Of a stretch of 64,000 nucleotides of DNA, positions 61,131 through 64,000 are shown in pieces. This DNA comes from Diphasiastrum complanatum (Eukaryota; Streptophyta; Lycopodiopsida; Lycopodiales; Lycopodiaceae), in the NCBI GenBank assembly GCA_029204225.1, contig CM055094.1, forward strand, positions 19,474,702-19,538,701, in the 5' to 3' direction. Position 1 is the first letter of the stretch, and each line of letters begins with the position of its first letter. Under the pieces are notes generated by a model that was not told where the DNA came from, did no database searches, and worked only from the letters and a program-made list of their open reading frames with translations. Made by a program: the position numbers and the translations under genes.

Positions 61131-61189
61131 TTTCCACATCCTATCAGAGCAACATTGCTCCAAAGTTTTCACAAATTTCTCGTCTCCGT

Positions 61190-61340
61190 ACACTGCCGAG
61201 CAATACTCTACATACACTGCTCAGAGAGCCTAGCCCCCATGCTCTTCAATCACTGTGGACCGAGCCAAACGTCCATATTCTGCATTCATTGTGGACTGAA
61301 CTGAGCATCCATACTCTGCATACAAAGTTGACTGAGCCGA
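61190..61340. repeat. 39-bp minisatellite, copy
   Basis: About three to four units; inverted partner of 8430-8600. Confidence 0.65.
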
Positions 61341-61479
61341 GTCCGTCCAAAGACGACCGATCCGAAGCCCTCCACAGTCGACCGAGCCGAGACTCCACTT
61401 GTCTGTTACCAGAGCCGAACCTTCAACAGAGTCGCGAGCCAAGTCCAGAACCTGTCTGCCACAACATTTTCCAGTTCTG

Positions 61480-62624
61480 ATGACCCAACTCAAGACAGAA
61501 TTGACATCACCATGGAAAGTCTCGATATCTCTAAGATGAACACTTGGTACTAGGAGGCACACTAGTTCCTGAGCCACATAGAGTTCCAACTTCCTCTTTT
61601 GATCAGTGGCTATCAGAGCCCGTTTCGATTGCATATTGCTTATAACCACACTGACAGATTTTCCAATTCATGTTACCTCCTAACCAAAATTTTGTTTATA
61701 TTATCCCTATTTCTGGAGCTGACCTCAATACATTTGGCTTCCCTAGGGAACCAAACACAGTTAGTAGGACCCTCAAAAAAATTGAATCCATAGCATACTT
61801 CAAATACATAGACCCCTCAGCGGACAAATGGAAAAAAAAGATGGTTATCGTATTGAGGTCATAAATGATAAGCCCTTAGCTGCTCCGTGCGCCTATCTAA
61901 CAAAATATACATAGGGCTATAGGTCCAAGATCACGCGTATCCCCATGAAACTATTCCACATGATGGCTGATTCTAAACTACATGATCAGAACCTTTATGA
62001 CTGGGCCCAGTTTGCTTCCAACTGCCTCCATGACTATATCAAGAACAAACAAACCTCCAGTTGTTGGACTATCTTCTGATAGATGTCACTTTGCAGCAGT
62101 TGAGCCACCGACCTCAATTTTGAGACCACTTGATGCTAGCAGATAAAACCTTGGGAGACTCCCTCAGAACCAGCCAAGAATACCAACTCTACTTCTAGGC
62201 CTATTACAACAGATTCCACGCAAGCGGCTTCTCAAAAGAGAAAGAGTTCTTTCTCTCCACAAGGGCCAACTGCAAAGCACCAAACGGTCGACCTAGTGAA
62301 GCTTACATCGAGAAAGACACCCATGTACTCTATGTCACAGACGAAGGACCGATACAAGCGAAGTGTCATGCTTCATTAGATGAAACAGACTCAAATGATA
62401 TGGAGTTTACATTCGAGGAGTTCCATGGCCCAAAAGGGCTGTCTAAGAAATGCCATGTAAGAGAGAGAAAATCGTCGAATTTTAAAACTCCGACCGAGTT
62501 TTTGGTCTGCCCGCACAACTCCGATGACTTGACCTCACTAGTAACGTATGTAATTAATTGGAAGTTGGGTAGCCACAACGTGTGGGGTCCATACTTCAAG
62601 ATTCTATTTTCTACCATTAACTAA
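61480..62624 (+). pseudogene. Module B, copy 7
   Basis: Stop TAG at 61563-61565. Frames 61670-61864 (MLPPNQNFVYIIPISG) and 62400-62624 (FEEFHGPKG to FKILFSTIN). A FEEF-type copy, lacking HEDTTTLVQPPP. Confidence 0.5.
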
Positions 62625-62669
62625 CATGACTTCTCATGTAAATGCAAACCGTATTGCACATCAAAGTTT

Positions 62670-63030
62670 TTGTTCCATCTACTAAAGCGTTCACATCAAA
62701 GAAAAACTGTCTTATCGATCTGCAAATCATGGCAAGAAACTTTGAATATTTTGGATCACAATGAGCGCCAACGTGAATCTAAATTTTTGAAATTCGAAAA
62801 ATACGGAGTGTGTTGGATCAAATGGAGCGGCAAGGCTATCTCAAACTTTTGCAATTCAAAAATTTGCAATTTCAACACACATCTATCGAAAAAATATTTT
62901 GCTTATTTTGCTCATAACTGCAAAGCTTTGATTTTGCATATAAAGCAAGAAACATGGAGTGTGATGGATCAAAAACATCGCCAAGGTCATTTCAAACTTT
63001 TTCAATTATTTTTTTTATAATTAAGACGAG
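62670..63030 (+). repeat. Linker between modules B and C, longest frame
   Basis: A 116-codon frame (62670-63020) runs through the whole linker without a stop here: WQETLNILDHNERQRESKFL, then a KICNFNTHLSKKYFAYFAH stretch and WSVMDQKHRQGHFKLFQ. This is the best argument that the linker was coding. Confidence 0.4.
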
Positions 63031-63095
63031 TTTTAATAGCTTACAAGATATATAACAAGTGGGTTTTCGACTAGATTAATCTATCGATTATTAAG

Positions 63096-64000
63096 ATGTC
63101 TAAATATCATCTCCATATTGATCTTCCCACAGAATATGCTCCACTGTCGAGAAAAAATATGATAGGATCCACCTTAGCAGCTCACCAAAGGACGAAAGAC
63201 AGGAAACATTGTGATCTATGGGTTGATGGAAGTTTGTATCCAATCGATCCAAGCTCAATGCAACATCCAAATTTTAGATTGGTCACACAACTCGTAATGT
63301 TTTTGTGTGAAGGACACAATGGTCTATTGGGTTATTGTGAAAGATTGAAAAGTTATGGCATTAATAATTCAATGAAAAAAATTCACTGTTTGGAAAATAT
63401 GTTGAATGGTTTGCTTACTGACTACCGAGAAAAAGAAACTTTTTTTTGCAAACAAAAAAAGAAAATGAAATCTTGAAGATAGATAATTCTCGTCTGCAAG
63501 ATATTATATTAAACCTCAACCAAGAAACTGACAATATGAAACTAATTGTACAATTATTGTGTACCTCATATTGTCAAATAAATGTAGAAGTAAACACATT
63601 ACGGAAAAAAATATTGAACAATAAGCAAAAAAGAGTTATTTTAAAAAGTATTGACGAGCTCTCAACAAGTGGGGGTCAACGGAAAAAAAGAATATATGAT
63701 TTCAAGTAGGATTATGTTTTAAACTATTCATGTGTTTTGTTTCATCTAGCACATCAGTGGTTGTGAATTGTTTTTTTCTAAATCTTATTTCTATTTTGCA
63801 GAGCAGCTTTAGTCACCAATGAAAATCCGGAAGACAGGGACATGATTGGAAAGTCTTTGAGTGCAGTACTTACAGCCAAGTCAACGACGAGTCTACTTGC
63901 AAATCAACGATACTCTCGAATCAAGCCCAAGATTGCAGAGGCCCTTATGGGCTGAGTTGGCAATATCATTGACCGAAAATTGATACAAGGAGCATGAGAT
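63096..64000 (+). pseudogene. Module C, right copy (cut by window end)
   Basis: Part 1 (63096-63476) reads through the CGA at 63426-63428 to 126 codons, then shifts out of frame at a T8 run just before the coiled-coil part (63446-63709). The intron is 63706-63801 (donor GTAGGA, acceptor TATTTTGCAG). Exon 2 begins with a KAALVTNENPEDRDMIG-type segment and has a TGA near 63954 (GAA-GTC region at 38130). The downstream part lies outside the window. Confidence 0.55.

Overview
The window looks like repeat-dense nuclear heterochromatin of a land plant. The supports are AT-rich DNA, Ty1/copia and Ty3/gypsy pol fragments, a short canonical GT-AG intron, TATA/G-box promoter blocks and long (CT)n/(GA)n microsatellites. 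A non-flowering plant is a weak inference only. I see no rRNA, tRNA, CRISPR array, bacterial operon or clearly intact host gene.

Almost every segment has at least one other copy inside the window. Four long-range relations explain most of it: (i) about 1-8.1 kb is an inverted copy of 35.9-43.5 kb (paired coordinates sum to about 44.0-44.6 kb); (ii) about 5.9-19.7 kb is an inverted copy of 50.15-64 kb (sums 69.4-69.8 kb); (iii) 17.6-22.2 kb is an inverted copy of 30.0-34.9 kb (sums about 52.4 kb); (iv) about 22.3-35.6 kb is a direct copy of 42.0-52.7 kb (offset 17-19.6 kb). Copies differ by many substitutions and indels, so these look like old, nested segmental duplications and not one recent fold-back.

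The recurring modules, named here for convenience, are: A, an unrecognised protein with an internally duplicated domain (0-1.4, 23.6-25.1, 43.0-43.6 kb); B, an unrecognised protein present seven times, always behind a 39-bp minisatellite; C, an unrecognised intron-containing gene with a coiled-coil segment (best copies 37.3-38.9 and 63.1-64 kb); a divergent, centromere-type histone H3-like ORF (5.1-5.6 kb, truncated second copy at 39.8 kb); a Penelope-like-type reverse transcriptase (11.2-12.1 and 57.5-58.4 kb); a Ty3/gypsy aspartic-protease segment (10-10.9 and 58.8-59.8 kb, fragments elsewhere); copia gag/protease relics (28-29.3, 46.9-47.8 kb) and an internally deleted copia derivative with one candidate LTR (17.4-19.1, 33.4-35.0, 50.6-52.1 kb); G, an unrecognised AT-rich module; and a 1.6-kb non-autonomous element with inverted ends (2.5-4.1, 40.4-42.0 kb).

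The most notable arrangement is a promoter-like block of about 400 bp carrying ten or more perfect CACGTG G-boxes and a TATA box. It occurs three times. At 12.7-13.1 and 56.5-56.9 kb it faces the reverse transcriptase; at 39.0-39.44 kb the same block faces the histone-like ORF, and the sequences part within about 30 bp of the TATA box. Most coding relics are broken by frameshifts, CGA-to-TGA changes and deletions, and different copies are broken at different places, so parent elements were once functional. The least damaged reading frames are the histone-like ORF, module A and parts of module C.
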